Assembly (NCBI GenBank): GCA_964604705.1
Contig: CAZSAP010000005.1
Location: 226,534-290,533, forward strand
Length of the DNA: 64,000 nucleotides
Direction of reading: 5' to 3'
DNA from: JAAXVQ01 sp964604705
Lineage (GTDB): Bacteria; Oederibacteriota; JAAXVQ01
This document shows positions 9,191 through 17,794 of the stretch, in pieces. The stretch's first letter is position 1; every line of letters starts with the position of its first letter. The notes beneath the pieces were generated by a model. That model saw only the letters and a list, made by a program, of their open reading frames with translations, was not told where the DNA came from and searched no databases. A program made the position numbers and the translations under genes.

Positions 9191-11026
9191 TTGACAACCC
9201 CTAGACTAAAAACCGGTGTCACCGGTTTGGACGAATTGCTGTTAGGTGGTTTTTTAGAAGGGGAAAGCATTCTGGTAGAAGGACTCCCCGGTACAGGTAA
9301 GACCACACTGGGTCTCCATTTTATCTTACAAGGCATTGCCGAAGGGCAATCGGGTATTGTTATTACTTTTGAAGAATTTCCTGCCCAATACTATCGTGAT
9401 GCTCTAAATTTTGGTTGGGATTTGCGGCAACTTGAAAAAGATGGACGACTGCGTATCATCATGACGTCGCCGGATGTATTACGCGGCGAAATGGAGCGTC
9501 CTGGTGGATTGTTTGATCGCTTAACCCATGAACTTGGGGCGCGTCGGATTTTAGTTGATTCGATTAATTTCTTACATAAGGTCAAAGGTGACGAAACCAC
9601 CCAACGTGAACTTATCAATCACTTCATTAGCGGTTTTAAACGTCAAGGGATTACCAGTTTTCTCATTAAGGATATTGAAGGGGATACCCTAACGCATTGG
9701 GGTATGTATTCCGTGGATTGTTATATTCGCCTAACCTTTGAGTTGGTCAGGGATTATCAACGCAGACGTCTTATTGAAGTATTCAAAGCCCGTGGTCAAA
9801 AACATTTGTATGGGCAACATCCCTTTGAGATAACCGAAGATGGTGTTGAAGTCTATCCTACATCATTACCTGCTGAAGATACCAAAGTACCCAAAGAAGC
9901 GATGGATATTCGCCGGATTAAAAGTGGCGTGGCTGGACTCGATGAAATGTTGGGCGGCGGTTTTTTTAGTGGGCAAACGATTTTGGTGGCGGGAACATCT
10001 GGTACCGGAAAGACTAATTTGGCAATGCATTTTTTAGCGCAAGGGCTAGATGCGGGTGAAACATGTTTGTATTTATCCCTTGAGGAACAAGAAGGCAACT
10101 TGGTGCGACACGCTCGCTCACTGGGGTTGGACCTACTTCCGGCCATCCAGGAAGAACGTTTGTTGGTGCAAAACATTCCTAGTGCCGGTGTAAGTGAAGG
10201 TGAGTTTCTCCACTTGCTTCGGCGATCCATTCAAGAATCGCAACCGCAGCGCTTAGTTATCGACCCTATTTCTTTTTTAAACAATGTAGCGGCCTCCTCG
10301 GGCATGGCGCATTTGACCTTTCAAACCATGGTACGCTATCTCCGTCGTTCGGGTGTGACCACCTTATGCACCTCAGAGATTCCGGAAATGGTCGGGGATT
10401 TTAAACTGAGTGATTCCAATCTTTCATACATGGTGGATACGGTTATTTTATTGCGTCTGGCAGAAATTGAGACCTCGATTCGTAAAGCGATTATGATCAT
10501 TAAACAGAGGGGTTCAAGTCATGATCGTAATTTACGAGAACTTTTGATTGACAATAAAGGTGTGCGTATTGGGGAACCCTTCTTAAGTCATGAAGGAATC
10601 TTAACTGGAATGACGCGTCGTCGTTCTGGCAGTGAACCCGATAAGATCCTCATTGTTGATGACGACCCACGAATGGTAGAACTTATCAAAGCCAGTTTTA
10701 GAGATGAACGGTTTACTTTGATGGAATGTGGTGATGGTGAGACAGCGGTTCGTATGAGCATTATGGATGATCCGGACTTGGTTATTTTGGATTTAATGCT
10801 TCCTAAATTGAATGGGTTTGAAGTGTGTCAACGTTTGAAAGCTGAACCCAGTACCGCCGATATTCCGGTGATCATGCTTTCGGCCAAGGGTGAAACAGAA
10901 TCCAAAGTGCAAAGTATGAATTTGGGCGCAGACGATTATATGACCAAACCTTTCTCGCCCTTGGAGTTGGTTGCCCGAGTTAAAACAATATTGCGGCGAG
11001 TATATGGTAAGAGGAAGCATGAATGA
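9191..11026 (+). CDS. Double KaiC-like ATPase with C-terminal receiver domain
   Basis: I place the start at TTG 9191, five bases after a GAGGTGG ribosome site; GTG 9182 is possible, and the frame is open back to 8990 inside the cyclase gene. The 611-residue product has two KaiC/RecA-like ATPase domains. P-loops are GLPGTGKTT (31-39) and GTSGTGKT (268-275), each followed by the paired catalytic glutamates (TFEE 61-62; SLEE 298-299). The second domain carries the KaiC C-terminal pattern SDSNLSYMVDTVILL and KQRGSSHDRNLREL. Residues about 484-608 are a CheY-like receiver with VDDD, phospho-acceptor Asp534 (VILDLMLP) and Lys in TKPF. No kaiA or kaiB is seen. Its stop overlaps the next kinase (ATGA). 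It is likely a signalling ATPase, not a clock protein. Confidence 0.9.
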   Translation: MTTPRLKTGVTGLDELLLGGFLEGESILVEGLPGTGKTTLGLHFILQGIAEGQSGIVITFEEFPAQYYRDALNFGWDLRQLEKDGRLRIIMTSPDVLRGEMERPGGLFDRLTHELGARRILVDSINFLHKVKGDETTQRELINHFISGFKRQGITSFLIKDIEGDTLTHWGMYSVDCYIRLTFELVRDYQRRRLIEVFKARGQKHLYGQHPFEITEDGVEVYPTSLPAEDTKVPKEAMDIRRIKSGVAGLDEMLGGGFFSGQTILVAGTSGTGKTNLAMHFLAQGLDAGETCLYLSLEEQEGNLVRHARSLGLDLLPAIQEERLLVQNIPSAGVSEGEFLHLLRRSIQESQPQRLVIDPISFLNNVAASSGMAHLTFQTMVRYLRRSGVTTLCTSEIPEMVGDFKLSDSNLSYMVDTVILLRLAEIETSIRKAIMIIKQRGSSHDRNLRELLIDNKGVRIGEPFLSHEGILTGMTRRRSGSEPDKILIVDDDPRMVELIKASFRDERFTLMECGDGETAVRMSIMDDPDLVILDLMLPKLNGFEVCQRLKAEPSTADIPVIMLSAKGETESKVQSMNLGADDYMTKPFSPLELVARVKTILRRVYGKRKHE

Positions 11027-13065
11027 TTCGCTTTTTAAAAGTTTTATTATGCACGATTTTTTCCTTAGCATTCTTTTCCCCCTGCCTTTTTGCGGCTGGG
11101 GATGAACCCAGTCGTTTGCGAGTCGGTGGACCACAAGCGTTTGCTCCATATGCGTTTCAGGATATGTATGGAACGTATACAGGATACTCAGTTGATATAC
11201 TTCAAGCCATTGGGCAAAGTATAGGGATGGATACACTTCTTTTCTACCCTGGGTCCATCAATGAAAATTTAAAAGCTTTGGCTGAAAATGAGGTCGATTG
11301 CTTGCATTGCGTGCGGGCCGGTTCAACCATGAATGTGAGCTACGTTTGGGTCGGTGAATATCTGGAAACGTCATCGAGGATTTTTATTGAGAGTTCTCGT
11401 TACGATATATCTCGGGTGTTGGATCTGGAAAAAAAACGTGTAGCTGTTTTAACCGATGACCCAGCCTATGAGCCGCTTGCACGTATGGCAAAAGTAAAAC
11501 TAGTACCTGCCGAGTCTTTGGAAAAAGGAATAGAGTGGTTGCAATCCGGCCGAGTTGATGCCTATGTAGGTGAACGTTTAGGAACGTTACGATATTTAGG
11601 TGAACACAAGATTCAGACAAACATACGCGTTGTGGGGGCGGAAGTCGCCTCGGCGCACTATGGGCTTATGGTTCGAAAAGACAAACCTGAGTTATTTATG
11701 CAAATGCAACGTGCGTTGCAGAAATTAGAAAAAAACGGAGAGCGTGCTCGTATTTTTCGTCAATGGTTCGGGGAGGAAGGATTACCTCAACCTCCCCTTT
11801 CACGCAGAGTCATTCGTTGGGTTTTTGTATTTGTGGGAGGCTCGCTGTTGGTGGCCATGATTGTTTTAGGCTGGAACTTACTGCTGCAACGGGAACTTGA
11901 ATTAAAAGCCGTTGCCATCGAAAAGGCGCGCTTAGATCAGACCATAGCTGAAGAAAAAAACCGGTTTGAGGCCATCGTTCAATCGATGACTGAAGGTTTA
12001 ATGTTGGTTGATCCTCAAGGGCACATTGCGTTTGTTAATGCACGTGGGGCACAGTATTTAGGCAGACACGCTGGCGACCTTTTGGGAAAACCGCTGTCAG
12101 CACTAAAGGAATATTTGCTTGGAGTTGTTAAAGACCCGGAATTGCTAACGCGCAAATTAGAACAAGCCGAAAGCCATCCAACTCGTCCTTGGGTCATCGA
12201 GTATCATATCGTTACAACTCGGCGTATTGATATGCGATTGAAAATTTTTCCGGTTCGTGATCAGAACGATGAGTTTGCTGGTCGCGGAGTGTTGGTGGAA
12301 GATATGACCCATGAACGCGAGATTGAGAGATTAAAATCGGAATTTGTCTCCATTGCCAGTCATGAATTGCGAACCCCGATGACCAGCATTTTGGGCTTTT
12401 CCGAGATCATGCTGACACAGGATCTGCCACGCGAATTAAATCACCGATATACCGAACAGATTCATAGCGAAGCTGAACGATTGACGCGAATTTTAAATGA
12501 TATGTTGGATATAAGTTATCTTGAGAGCGGCGAAGGTGTACTGGATAGAAAATTGGTTCGACCCGATGAACTGGCGCAAGAGGTAATAGAATCATTTGGC
12601 GCACAGTTGAAAAATCGTCGTGAAATTAAAATTGCTTGTTTAAACACGTTGTCGCCAGTCTATTTGGATCGAGATAAATTCTCACAGGTATTATGGAATC
12701 TATTGTCCAATGCAGACAAGTATTCGCCTACGGGCAAAGAGGTGCTCATTCAATTAAAACAACATGAGCAGCATAATTCTGAATGGGATGTACCTTCAGA
12801 TGAGGTTGAAAGCATGCTTCCGTTGGTGGAATTACAAGTTATAGATTTTGGTCAGGGGATTCCTGCTGACCAATTGTCATTAATTTTCATTCCATTCCAT
12901 CGAGTTGAGACAGCGGTACATACAATTCGCGGTACAGGTTTAGGGTTGGCCATTGTTAAACGGATTGTGGATGCACATCAGGGTAAAGTATGGGCTTGGA
13001 GTGAGTTGGGAAAGAAAACAGTGTTTACTGTTTTGTTGCCAATACGACCACAATCTGAGCCCTAA
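11023..13065 (+). CDS. Membrane histidine kinase with periplasmic solute-binding sensor and PAS domain
   Basis: A 680-residue sensor kinase. A signal peptide (about 1-25, ending LFAAG) is followed by a bacterial solute-binding family 3 domain (about 30-250: GTYTGYSVDILQAIG, then GLMVRKDKPELF). One membrane helix spans about 264-287. A PAS domain at about 313-430 (GLMLVDPQGHIAFVN) precedes the dimerisation helix with phospho-acceptor His447 (SHELRTP). The ATPase domain has the N box (WNLLSNADKYSP), G1 (DFGQGIP) and G2 (GTGLGLAIV). This BvgS/EvgS-like layout suggests sensing of a small extracellular ligand such as an amino acid. It overlaps the KaiC-receiver gene by four bases, so that receiver is an obvious candidate partner. 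Confidence 0.92.
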   Translation: MIRFLKVLLCTIFSLAFFSPCLFAAGDEPSRLRVGGPQAFAPYAFQDMYGTYTGYSVDILQAIGQSIGMDTLLFYPGSINENLKALAENEVDCLHCVRAGSTMNVSYVWVGEYLETSSRIFIESSRYDISRVLDLEKKRVAVLTDDPAYEPLARMAKVKLVPAESLEKGIEWLQSGRVDAYVGERLGTLRYLGEHKIQTNIRVVGAEVASAHYGLMVRKDKPELFMQMQRALQKLEKNGERARIFRQWFGEEGLPQPPLSRRVIRWVFVFVGGSLLVAMIVLGWNLLLQRELELKAVAIEKARLDQTIAEEKNRFEAIVQSMTEGLMLVDPQGHIAFVNARGAQYLGRHAGDLLGKPLSALKEYLLGVVKDPELLTRKLEQAESHPTRPWVIEYHIVTTRRIDMRLKIFPVRDQNDEFAGRGVLVEDMTHEREIERLKSEFVSIASHELRTPMTSILGFSEIMLTQDLPRELNHRYTEQIHSEAERLTRILNDMLDISYLESGEGVLDRKLVRPDELAQEVIESFGAQLKNRREIKIACLNTLSPVYLDRDKFSQVLWNLLSNADKYSPTGKEVLIQLKQHEQHNSEWDVPSDEVESMLPLVELQVIDFGQGIPADQLSLIFIPFHRVETAVHTIRGTGLGLAIVKRIVDAHQGKVWAWSELGKKTVFTVLLPIRPQSEP

Positions 13066-13077
13066 GGAGGGCGCGTT

Positions 13078-15261
13078 ATGCAAAAGCTGGTATCTTTTTT
13101 AAACCAGAATTTAGATTCAATGACCGATGAGATGCTCTGTGAGTATGAGGAAAAATTAGAACGTTATCGTACAGCGTCATCGATCGAAAAAGAAAGTATT
13201 CGGAATACGACTCGAAAAAATCTGGTATTTATGCTGGAATATTTTAAAGGGAAAACCGATGAACTAGGGAAATTTACAGAGATTCTCGCGGATTTAGGTG
13301 AAAAAAGGGCACGACAAGGATTTCCCTTAGCTGAATTGTTACAGACTTTCCATATTGCCAGAACTGTACTTTATCGCTATGTTAAAAAAGCGTTTCAACA
13401 ACATACTACGTTACAAGTAAAACATCTTCTTGAATTCGATACAATGGTCGGGGAACTGTTTAACCGCATCGATTTAGGTGTTGCCAAACCGTATTTGCAG
13501 TTTCAAGAAAACATTATTTTAGCGCAACAGTCTTTTTTAAAACATAAGTTTTCAAGTCTATTTAAGTTAGTAGAAGCGATTTCAAACAATTTGAATATTC
13601 AGGAATTTTGTGAAATCTTATTGGATTATTTATGCCGTTTTTATGATGTTAAAGTATCTGCTATTTACTTGATGGACGAGCGCAATCGTGAATTGTATCC
13701 GCAACACGCAACAGGTTTGGCTCGACGTTTTTTACGTGAACAGCGTTTTTCGATTTCTACTGCGCCCTTTAAACAATGTCTCGATTCAGGACACGTCCTT
13801 ACTCTAAATGATTCATTGTATCAGCTTGATGATTTAACCGTACCCCTGCCACCCCTAGAGCAGACATTGAAGTCTGAGGGTGAAGGTGCGATTAAGAAAC
13901 GAAAATCAACAGAAAAACGAGCATCAACCAATTCTCTTCATCCTACATTTGCCTCAGTTTATGCACCTATGATTGGAAGACAAAGGACGTATGGTGTTGT
14001 TTCAATTCACTCCTTGGACTCTCGTCGATATACCCAGGTTGAACTTCAACAACTTGAAACGCTTGCTCGGATTGTTGCCATTGCTCTAGAAAATGCCCGC
14101 TTTTATGATAACTTGATTGAAGAAAAAGGGAAGCTTGATGCTATTGTTAATTCCATTTCCGATGGTTTGATTTTAACCAATTTTCATGAGGAAATCGTTT
14201 TCATTAATGAGCAAGCGGCGCGTTACTTGCATGTGCCAGCATCAAAGCTCATCGGCGCATCTGCGTCTTTAATTCCTGAAAGGCTTCTAGAAAATGCGAA
14301 AGATCCGCAGAGCATTCAAGCTGCTTATTTACGTTCTTTAATGAATATTGTGGATCATCCTGTGCTAGAATTTACGCTCTATCGTCCAGATGTTACAGAT
14401 ATTCGACTGACCATGTTTCCAGTAAAAGATCGTGATCAGCGCTTCATAGGGCGTGGGTTGATTATCATTGATATCAGTCGGGAAAAAGAAATTAACCGGA
14501 TGAAATCGGAATTTGTCGCTATTGCCAGTCATACCATGCGAACGCCTATGACAAGCATTCTCGGTTTTGCCAGTCTTTTAGTAGAACGACAATTACACGA
14601 ATCCATCCAAACTAAATATTTGCAAAACATTTATCGTGAATCACAGCGACTAATGAATATTTTGAACGATATGTTGGATTTAGCAAACATTGAAGCGGGA
14701 AAAATTTCTCTGAAACTTGTTCCTGTTGATTTACAAAAATTAGCTATGGATGTCGTTCGTGATCTGCAAGAAAAGAACAAGCGCACCATTACGTTTAAAA
14801 GTGCTGTTAAAATCCCGAAAATTATTTTGGATCCAGAAAAAATGCGCCAGGTATTTCAAAATTTATTACAAAATGCACTGAAGTATTCCGATGAGGGTAT
14901 TCAATTGAGTTTAAGTCAATGGTTGAGCCCTCGTTTTCGTAATGGATGGAATAGATCGCATGTGGCGGTCGATTCGCCGGGTTATTTTCCTGCTCTGGCA
15001 GTCTGTTTGGAAGATCATGGCGAAGGCATTCCGGTAGATCAGGTAGATGAAATATTTGAACCTTTTCATCGTGTTGAAAGCGAACGAACTCAAAAAGTAG
15101 CTGGCTCTGGGTTGGGTCTGACCATCGTTCGATATATTGTAGAAGCACATGGTGGGAAAATTTGGGTGGAAACAAAACCAGGAAAAGGTTGCGTATTTAC
15201 ATTTATTCTACCATTGGAATTAACGCGTCCAGATCGTGATCACGGTCGGTTGGCAAGTTAA
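13078..15261 (+). CDS. Cytoplasmic histidine kinase: RsbRD-like N-terminus, GAF, PAS, HisKA, HATPase
   Basis: A 727-residue soluble kinase. The helical N-terminus (1 to about 150) with EKRARQGFPLAELLQTFHI resembles the RsbR/RsbRD sensor domain. A GAF domain (about 160-340), interrupted by a charged insert near 262-285, and a PAS domain (about 352-470) follow. The HisKA box reads SHTMRTP, so phospho-acceptor His485 is present but the adjacent Glu is Thr486. The ATPase domain has NLLQNALKYS, DHGEGIP and GSGLGLTIV. From the PAS domain onward it is similar to the preceding kinase, for example MKSEFVAIASH against LKSEFVSIASH, which suggests tandem duplication. A strong ribosome site (AAGGAGG) precedes ATG 13078. 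Confidence 0.9.
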   Translation: MQKLVSFLNQNLDSMTDEMLCEYEEKLERYRTASSIEKESIRNTTRKNLVFMLEYFKGKTDELGKFTEILADLGEKRARQGFPLAELLQTFHIARTVLYRYVKKAFQQHTTLQVKHLLEFDTMVGELFNRIDLGVAKPYLQFQENIILAQQSFLKHKFSSLFKLVEAISNNLNIQEFCEILLDYLCRFYDVKVSAIYLMDERNRELYPQHATGLARRFLREQRFSISTAPFKQCLDSGHVLTLNDSLYQLDDLTVPLPPLEQTLKSEGEGAIKKRKSTEKRASTNSLHPTFASVYAPMIGRQRTYGVVSIHSLDSRRYTQVELQQLETLARIVAIALENARFYDNLIEEKGKLDAIVNSISDGLILTNFHEEIVFINEQAARYLHVPASKLIGASASLIPERLLENAKDPQSIQAAYLRSLMNIVDHPVLEFTLYRPDVTDIRLTMFPVKDRDQRFIGRGLIIIDISREKEINRMKSEFVAIASHTMRTPMTSILGFASLLVERQLHESIQTKYLQNIYRESQRLMNILNDMLDLANIEAGKISLKLVPVDLQKLAMDVVRDLQEKNKRTITFKSAVKIPKIILDPEKMRQVFQNLLQNALKYSDEGIQLSLSQWLSPRFRNGWNRSHVAVDSPGYFPALAVCLEDHGEGIPVDQVDEIFEPFHRVESERTQKVAGSGLGLTIVRYIVEAHGGKIWVETKPGKGCVFTFILPLELTRPDRDHGRLAS

Positions 15262-15277
15262 CCATTAGGAGTGAATT

Positions 15278-16402
15278 TTGTCAATTTTTTCTATTTTACA
15301 TTCAGATCAACGTGCTCGTGTAGGGCAACTCCGTCTTAACTCAAATCTATCTATAGAAACTCCAGTATTTATGCCCGTAGGGACTCGCGCCTCGGTAAAA
15401 ACATTGACTTCAGCAGATTTGGTTTCATTGGGAGTTAATATTATTTTGGCGAATGCATATCATCTTTATTTGCGCCCGGGATCAGACATTGTCCGCGATG
15501 CGGGAGGGTTGCATTCCTTTATGCATTGGGAGCGAGGAATCATCACTGATTCTGGAGGGTTTCAAGTATTCTCACTATCAGATTTACGGAAAATAAAAGA
15601 AGATGGCGTAGAATTTACGTCACACCTAGATGGTTCACGCCATTTATTTACACCTGAATCCAACATGCAATTGCAACATGATTTAGGTGCCAATATCATT
15701 ATGGCCTTGGATGTATGTGCTCCTTATCCTGCTCAAGCTATGGAAATAGCTACATCTGTAGAATTAACCACCAAATGGGCACGCCGTTGCTTGGATGCTC
15801 ATCAGAAATTGGGTGGCAGCCAATTTCTGTTCGGAATTGTACAAGGGGGGGTCATCCAAGCAGCTCGTGAACGTTCTGCACGTGAATTGGTTGATATGGA
15901 GTTTCCAGGATATGCCATTGGCGGTCTTTCCGTAGGTGAAGGACCTCAATTAATGAACGACGTCTTGGACTATCTAACACCGCAATTACCAGAGGAAAAG
16001 CCGCGGTATTTGATGGGCGTTGGCACACCTCAAGATTTATGGGATGCCATTGAAAAAGGCGTGGATATGTTCGATTGCGCTATGCCTACTCGCATAGCGC
16101 GAAACGGAACATTATTCACATCGCGAGGGCGGTTAGTTATACGCAATGCCAAATACAGCCGTGATTGGTCTTCGCCTGATCCAGAATGTGCATGCGAATT
16201 ATGTGCTAATTATTCACGTGCGTATTTGCGCCATTTGTTCAATACTCAAGAGCTCACGGCTTTGCGACTTTCTACTTTACACAATGTGATGTTCATGCTA
16301 AAGTTAACGCACTTCATAAAAAAGTCAATTATTTCAAGGACTTTTTCGTCTGCACGTAAAGATTTCATGTCGAAATATCAATCCGGTGATGCACAGGATT
16401 AA
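15278..16402 (+). CDS. tgt: Queuine tRNA-ribosyltransferase (tRNA-guanine transglycosylase)
   Basis: Tgt exchanges guanine-34 for preQ1 in Asp, Asn, His and Tyr tRNAs. The 374-residue product starts at TTG 15278, six bases after AGGAG. Diagnostic segments are TPVFMPVGTRASVKTL, LANAYHLYLRPG, the first catalytic Asp91 in DSGGFQVFS, the nucleophile region FDCAMPTRIARNGT and the zinc site with C-x-C-x2-C (CACELC) and a later His. Length is normal. It is followed directly by yajC, the usual order. Together with queA it makes queuosine-tRNA; the preQ1 synthesis genes are not in the window. Confidence 0.97.
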   Translation: MSIFSILHSDQRARVGQLRLNSNLSIETPVFMPVGTRASVKTLTSADLVSLGVNIILANAYHLYLRPGSDIVRDAGGLHSFMHWERGIITDSGGFQVFSLSDLRKIKEDGVEFTSHLDGSRHLFTPESNMQLQHDLGANIIMALDVCAPYPAQAMEIATSVELTTKWARRCLDAHQKLGGSQFLFGIVQGGVIQAARERSARELVDMEFPGYAIGGLSVGEGPQLMNDVLDYLTPQLPEEKPRYLMGVGTPQDLWDAIEKGVDMFDCAMPTRIARNGTLFTSRGRLVIRNAKYSRDWSSPDPECACELCANYSRAYLRHLFNTQELTALRLSTLHNVMFMLKLTHFIKKSIISRTFSSARKDFMSKYQSGDAQD

Positions 16403-16426
16403 ATTATATTTGGAGGTTTTAAAGTT

Positions 16427-16786
16427 ATGAATACACCGATCGTTATGGCTATGGGATCTGCACCCGCAACATCAGGGACGGGTGCGGCAGCGAGTGATCC
16501 AATGGCAGGAATTATGTCGCTTTTGCCGTTAGTTATTATTTTTGTTTTATTCTATGTACTCTTTATTATGCCTCAAAGGAAACAACAGAAACAACATCAG
16601 GAATTGTTAAAATCCCTTAAAAAAGGAGATGAGGTTATGACTACGGGTGGAATGTTTGCCACGATTGTAGGCTTTAATGAAACGGAAAATACGGTATTTA
16701 TCAAATTGGGGGAAAATAAAATTGAAATTCAACGTACATCGATCGCTGGCCTGCGCAAGGCTCCAGTGATTGCTGAAAAAAAATAA
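16427..16786 (+). CDS. yajC: Sec translocase accessory subunit YajC
   Basis: A 119-residue protein with one N-terminal membrane helix (about 26-46, LLPLVIIFVLFYVLFIMP) followed by the basic QRKQQKQHQE stretch and the conserved KGDEVMTTGGMFATIVG segment. YajC associates with SecDF and SecYEG in the inner membrane. AGGAGG-like bases precede the ATG. tgt-yajC is a common pair, but secD and secF, which often come next, are absent here; a GalT-like gene occupies that place. Confidence 0.94.
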   Translation: MNTPIVMAMGSAPATSGTGAAASDPMAGIMSLLPLVIIFVLFYVLFIMPQRKQQKQHQELLKSLKKGDEVMTTGGMFATIVGFNETENTVFIKLGENKIEIQRTSIAGLRKAPVIAEKK

Positions 16787-16804
16787 TTTATCCAGGAGTC
16801 GGCG

Positions 16805-17794
16805 TTGTCAGAGCTGAGAAAAGATCCACTTACAGGACGCTGGGTCATTTTTGCGACGGAATTTCGTCAAGTGATATCTTCAACACCACAAGACGGAACT
16901 CCTAAAAGCTCGGTTTGTCCTTTTTGTCCTGGACAAGAAGCATTAACTCCATCGGCGATTTCAGTGAATCATTTACCCAATGTTTCGACAGGAGCTTGGG
17001 ATGTTAGAGTTATTCCAAATAAATTTCCCGTGCTACGTGTTGAGGGAATGTTGGATTCACATGGAGAAGGCCTCTACGATAAAATCAATGGAATTGGCGC
17101 TAATGAAGTCATTATATTAAGTCCGGAACATAAAGCTGATTTGGATTCAATTTCTGTTGAGCAAGCAGAGTTAGCTTTTACAGTATTACGCGACCGTTTT
17201 TTGGATTTAAAAAAGGATATTCGTATACATTATATCCAGACATATAAGAATTATGGCGAATTAGCAGGGGCAAATGTTGCTCACCCGCATTTTCAATTAA
17301 TCGGTTTACCTATGATTCCAAAAGCTATTTCCTCGGAAATCGAAGGATTGCATAAATATCATTCGTTTCGTGGACGATGCTTATTTTGTGATGTTGTTCG
17401 GCAAGATGTGCATTCACCCGAACGGTTGGTTGCTGAAAATGAGTTTTTTATTGCTGTGACACCGTATGCTTCACGCGTTGCATTTGAAACCTGGATATTG
17501 CCCAAACAACATCAATCGGATTTTTTAAGTCTAAATAAAGCTGAATTACGTGCATGGATTAGAATTCAACAAGATGTTTTGGCAAGATTAAAACGCGTTC
17601 TTAAGGATCCTGCATACAATTGGGTGTTACATTCAGCCCCTTTTCAATCATTGGAGTCTACTTTTTTTCATTGGCATCTTGAACTCATTCCGCGGCATAC
17701 TCGATTTACAGGATTTGAATGGGGAACTGACTATTATATTAATCCTACCCTACCAGAAGAGGCTGCACGCTTTCTACGAGAATCGAGCGTTTAA
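16805..17794 (+). CDS. galT: GalT-family nucleotidyltransferase (galactose-1-phosphate uridylyltransferase or ADP-glucose phosphorylase)
   Basis: A 329-residue HIT-superfamily enzyme with a TTG start at 16805 after CAGGAG. The N-terminal DPLTGRWVIFA is typical. CPFC (about residues 38-41) and later His residues make the zinc site. AHPHFQLIG, near residue 160, contains the His-Pro-His active site whose second His is nucleotidylated. ETWILPKQH and FHWHLELIPR are C-terminal signatures. Known members move UMP between hexose phosphates, or phosphorolyse ADP-glucose. No galK or galE is nearby, while glucan enzymes (GH57, malQ) lie elsewhere in the window, so the ADP-glucose activity cannot be excluded. 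Confidence 0.85.
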   Translation: MSELRKDPLTGRWVIFATEFRQVISSTPQDGTPKSSVCPFCPGQEALTPSAISVNHLPNVSTGAWDVRVIPNKFPVLRVEGMLDSHGEGLYDKINGIGANEVIILSPEHKADLDSISVEQAELAFTVLRDRFLDLKKDIRIHYIQTYKNYGELAGANVAHPHFQLIGLPMIPKAISSEIEGLHKYHSFRGRCLFCDVVRQDVHSPERLVAENEFFIAVTPYASRVAFETWILPKQHQSDFLSLNKAELRAWIRIQQDVLARLKRVLKDPAYNWVLHSAPFQSLESTFFHWHLELIPRHTRFTGFEWGTDYYINPTLPEEAARFLRESSV

